Shown: positions 6,870 to 8,514 of the stretch, one piece after another
Numbering within the stretch: the stretch's first letter is position 1
How the letters are laid out: every line of letters begins with the position of its first letter
Assembly (NCBI GenBank): GCA_009695405.1
Contig: SIAZ01000159.1
Coordinates: forward strand, 1-8,514
Origin: Pedosphaera sp.
GTDB taxonomy: Bacteria; Verrucomicrobiota; Verrucomicrobiia; Limisphaerales; UBA9464
Direction: 5' to 3'
DNA: 8,514 nt
Made by a program: the position numbers and the translations under genes
Notes under the pieces: model-generated
Told to the model about the DNA's origin: nothing
Databases searched by the model: none
What the model saw: only the letters and a program-made list of their open reading frames with translations

Positions 6870-6882
6870 ATCCGTTACGGAT
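6870..6882. repeat. Small palindrome between convergent pseudopilin and mpl genes
   Basis: ATCCG at 6870-6874 and CGGAT at 6878-6882 form a 5-bp stem with a 3-base TTA loop in the 72-base gap between the two convergent stops. CCCC at 6858-6861 and GGGG at 6893-6896 could close an outer stem. No T-tract flanks it on either strand, so a terminator role is only a possibility suggested by position. Confidence 0.2.
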
Positions 6883-6915
6883 ACCAACTTACAGGGGCAA
6901 CGCGGCCCTTCGACT

Positions 6916-8337
6916 TCAGTCGATCAACTTCTGAAGGAGACGACGGTGGATATCTCCAAACCCGCCGTTGCTAAAAACACAGACAACGTCACCGGGGATG
7001 GCATCAGCGACGATGTGTTCGATGATCGATTCGACAGTCGGCAGATAAGAAGCTGGTTTGCCTGTAAGCCGAAGGTCCTGCATCAGTTTGTCGGGGTTCA
7101 ACCAATCGCCTGCTGGCAACTGTTCGAGGCGAGCCACCTCGGCGACCACCACACGATCTGCCCGTTCTAAGGCATCTACTAATTCTTCCTGAAAGACATT
7201 ACGCCGAGTCGTATTCGAGCGAGGCTCGAAGACCGCCCAAATACGTCGCCCCGGAAACTTGACCCGTAAAGCCCTCAATGTCTCGCGGATTGCCGTGGGA
7301 TGATGGCCAAAGTCATCGATCACGGTGATACCACGGACTTCCCCCCTGACCTCCATGCGCCGTTTGACACTCAGGAAAGTATCAAACGCTTTTTGGATCA
7401 CCGAATCAGCGAGACCGCAATGCCGAGCGCACGCGACCACGGCCAAGGCATTACGGACATTAAACTCGCCAATGAGTGGCAAACGAAAACGTGTACCGCC
7501 CAATTCAAACTCGGAAACCGTTTCCCGCAAGATTAGTCCGCTCGCACGAATCTCGTTCACTTCCCCGAGACCGAATCGTTTTACTGGGCAATGTCGCACA
7601 TCGAGCAAGGGAGCCAGAGCGGGTTCATCACCATTCGCCAAAAGAAGACCACTCCGCGGAATCAGATTAATCAGGCGCCGAAAGCTCAATTGGATATCCA
7701 CCAAAGAAGGAAAGATATCAGCGTGATCAAACTCGAGATTATTAACAACGAGCACCTCGGGAAGATAATGGACAAATTTAGAGCGTTTATCAAAGAAGGC
7801 TGTGTCATATTCGTCGCCCTCAATAATGAACCAATCAGAGTCGGTGAAACGTGCCCCCTGCCCTAAATTGGCGGAAATACCACCAATCAAAAAGGATGGA
7901 TTCAATCCAGCCGTTTCAAAAACCCAAGTCAGCAAGGAGGCAGTGGTCGTTTTCCCATGTGTGCCGCTCACCACCAAGGAACGTTTACCGCGAATAAAAA
8001 CGTCTTTGAGTAATTCAGGCAAAGAACAGTAGCGAAGTTTGCGATCAAGGACCGCCTCCACCTCCGGGTTACCCCGAGAAATCGCATTCCCAACGACCAC
8101 TAAATCGGGCTTATGACTGAGGTTCGATTCCGAATAACCCGCTATCACCCTAATCGACCGATCGGCTAGGAAGGTCGACATAGGCGGATAAATGACATCT
8201 TGATCAGAGCCAGTGACCTCGAAGCCTCTTTCCTGCATTGCCACGGCAGCACTCGCCATAGCACTGCCGCCAATTCCAATAAAGTGAACGCTTTGAATTT
8301 GCTGAAACACGAAAGGCGACCCTATCGATGAAGCCAC
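6916..8337 (-). CDS. mpl: UDP-N-acetylmuramate:L-alanyl-gamma-D-glutamyl-meso-diaminopimelate ligase (murein peptide ligase)
   Basis: Mpl is an ATP-dependent cytoplasmic Mur ligase that joins recycled murein tripeptide (L-Ala-gamma-D-Glu-meso-DAP) to UDP-MurNAc, bypassing MurC, MurD and MurE. The N-terminal UDP-sugar domain has HFIGIGGSAMA (18-28), TGSDQDVIYPPMST (42-55) and GNAISRGNP (83-91). The central ATPase domain has the P-loop GTHGKTTT (125-132), the Mpl hallmark DEYDTAFFDKRSKFVHY (175-191), NNLEFDHADIF (199-209) and GEFNVRNALA (290-299). The C-terminal domain has DDFGHHPTAI (341-350), FEPRSNTTRRNVF (370-382) and SNGGFGDIHRRLL (456-468). The EYDTAFFDKRSKF and EPRSNT signatures separate it from MurC. 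At 473 residues it is close to the family's usual length of about 450-460. GTG at 8337 is the only start before an upstream in-frame stop at 8368-8370; an internal GTG at 8310 would also preserve the first strand. No Shine-Dalgarno sequence is evident. No other cell-wall gene is adjacent. Confidence 0.95.
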   Translation of the reverse strand: MASSIGSPFVFQQIQSVHFIGIGGSAMASAAVAMQERGFEVTGSDQDVIYPPMSTFLADRSIRVIAGYSESNLSHKPDLVVVGNAISRGNPEVEAVLDRKLRYCSLPELLKDVFIRGKRSLVVSGTHGKTTTASLLTWVFETAGLNPSFLIGGISANLGQGARFTDSDWFIIEGDEYDTAFFDKRSKFVHYLPEVLVVNNLEFDHADIFPSLVDIQLSFRRLINLIPRSGLLLANGDEPALAPLLDVRHCPVKRFGLGEVNEIRASGLILRETVSEFELGGTRFRLPLIGEFNVRNALAVVACARHCGLADSVIQKAFDTFLSVKRRMEVRGEVRGITVIDDFGHHPTAIRETLRALRVKFPGRRIWAVFEPRSNTTRRNVFQEELVDALERADRVVVAEVARLEQLPAGDWLNPDKLMQDLRLTGKPASYLPTVESIIEHIVADAIPGDVVCVFSNGGFGDIHRRLLQKLID

Positions 8338-8393
8338 GTTGATCCCAAGCCCGAATACGCAAAAACATTAGGGGACTTCCAAAAACCGAGCTT

Positions 8394-8414
8394 TTTGAAA
8401 CGTGACGTTTGAAA
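8394..8414. promoter_or_regulatory. Palindrome framed by TTTGAAA repeats upstream of mpl (candidate operator)
   Basis: AAACGT (8398-8403) and ACGTTT (8405-8410) form a 6-1-6 perfect palindrome. It is overlapped by two copies of TTTGAAA at 8394-8400 and 8408-8414. The site lies about 60 bases upstream of the mpl GTG, within the A/T-rich region where a promoter would be expected. The geometry suits a dimeric regulator, but no regulator is known from this window. Confidence 0.3.
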
Positions 8415-8460
8415 TTAAAATTTGGAAAAAAACCGACGGCAGTCTGCGGCTCGATGGAAT

Positions 8461-8474
8461 GAACCGAGTGGTTC
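8461..8474. repeat. Short inverted repeat near the right edge
   Basis: GAACC at 8461-8465 and GGTTC at 8470-8474 form a 5-bp stem with a 4-base GAGT loop. This is seen directly; its function is unknown and chance is possible. Confidence 0.2.
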
Positions 8475-8514
8475 CGAGAAAGAGTGGGAAGGGTTTCGAG
8501 AGGTCTGACGAAGG

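Larger units (their letters stand above)
8338..8514. other. Upstream region of mpl reaching the window edge
   Basis: These 177 bases hold no convincing gene. They are A/T-rich near mpl, with minus-strand runs of T (8426-8432) and a TTTAAT at about 8416-8421 that resembles a -10 element (5 of 6) but has no good -35 partner. A plus-strand ATG at 8459 opens a frame (MNRVVPRKSGKGFERSDE) that runs to the edge; it could be the start of a divergent gene, but 18 codons are too few to judge. Several small repeats described separately lie here. Confidence 0.4.

Noticed and set aside
6597..6887. Minus-strand open frame overlapping the pseudopilin gene
   Set aside because: It is antisense to the H-X9-DG domain and shows no domain or start signal.
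7325..7726. 133-codon plus-strand open frame inside mpl
   Set aside because: It is antisense to the conserved Mpl core, its composition is that of a shadow frame, and there is no recognisable domain.
6916..8337. UDP-N-acetylmuramate-L-alanine ligase (murC)
   Set aside because: It shares the Mur ligase fold, but the YPPMST, EYDTAFFDKRSKF and EPRSNT segments are Mpl-specific.
8459..8514. Start of a plus-strand gene at the right edge
   Set aside because: An ATG opens 18 codons to the edge, but there is no ribosome binding site and no recognisable sequence, so it was not called as a gene.

Overview
The window looks like chromosomal DNA from a member of the Verrucomicrobiota or a close PVC relative. 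Two things point there. One is a type II pseudopilin-like protein with an FTLIELLVVIAIIAILA segment and a C-terminal H-X9-DG motif, a class abundant in Verrucomicrobiota, Lentisphaerota and Planctomycetota. The other is a secreted-type alpha/beta hydrolase (AFKFAGE...GFSMGG...GEIDTQKAAADLM) of a kind I associate with Verrucomicrobiota. This placement is inference from protein families only. No rRNA, tRNA, CRISPR array or complete mobile element is visible.

Layout from left to right. Bases 1-120 read best on the minus strand, as the N-terminal part of a protein resembling the start of DUF4338/IS-type transposases. From about base 147 the plus strand carries a long alpha/beta hydrolase reading frame that ends at 1600. 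It keeps its Ser-Asp-His triad but lacks the signal peptide and the N-terminal half of the catalytic fold, so it looks 5'-truncated at a junction with the edge element. Three minus-strand genes follow, transcribed right to left: an FAD/NAD(P)-dependent disulfide oxidoreductase of the dihydrolipoamide dehydrogenase/mercuric reductase type (4468-5853), ribF (3447-4367) and polX (1617-3371). Gaps of 100 and 75 bases and the shared direction suggest one transcription unit. A 129-base intergenic region separates this unit from the divergent pseudopilin gene (5983-6843). The pseudopilin gene converges on a minus-strand mpl gene for muropeptide ligase (6916-8337), whose 177-base upstream region runs to the window edge.

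Functionally this is mostly housekeeping. RibF makes FMN and FAD and sits beside a flavoenzyme that needs FAD. PolX is a gap-filling repair polymerase with a PHP nuclease domain. Mpl recycles murein tripeptide into peptidoglycan precursors. I found no coherent undescribed multigene system. The points most worth a second look are the left-edge junction that truncates the hydrolase, the cofactor-binding signature of the oxidoreductase and its link to ribF, and a few inverted repeats in intergenic DNA. None of the complete genes has an obvious Shine-Dalgarno sequence, and two start most plausibly at GTG.
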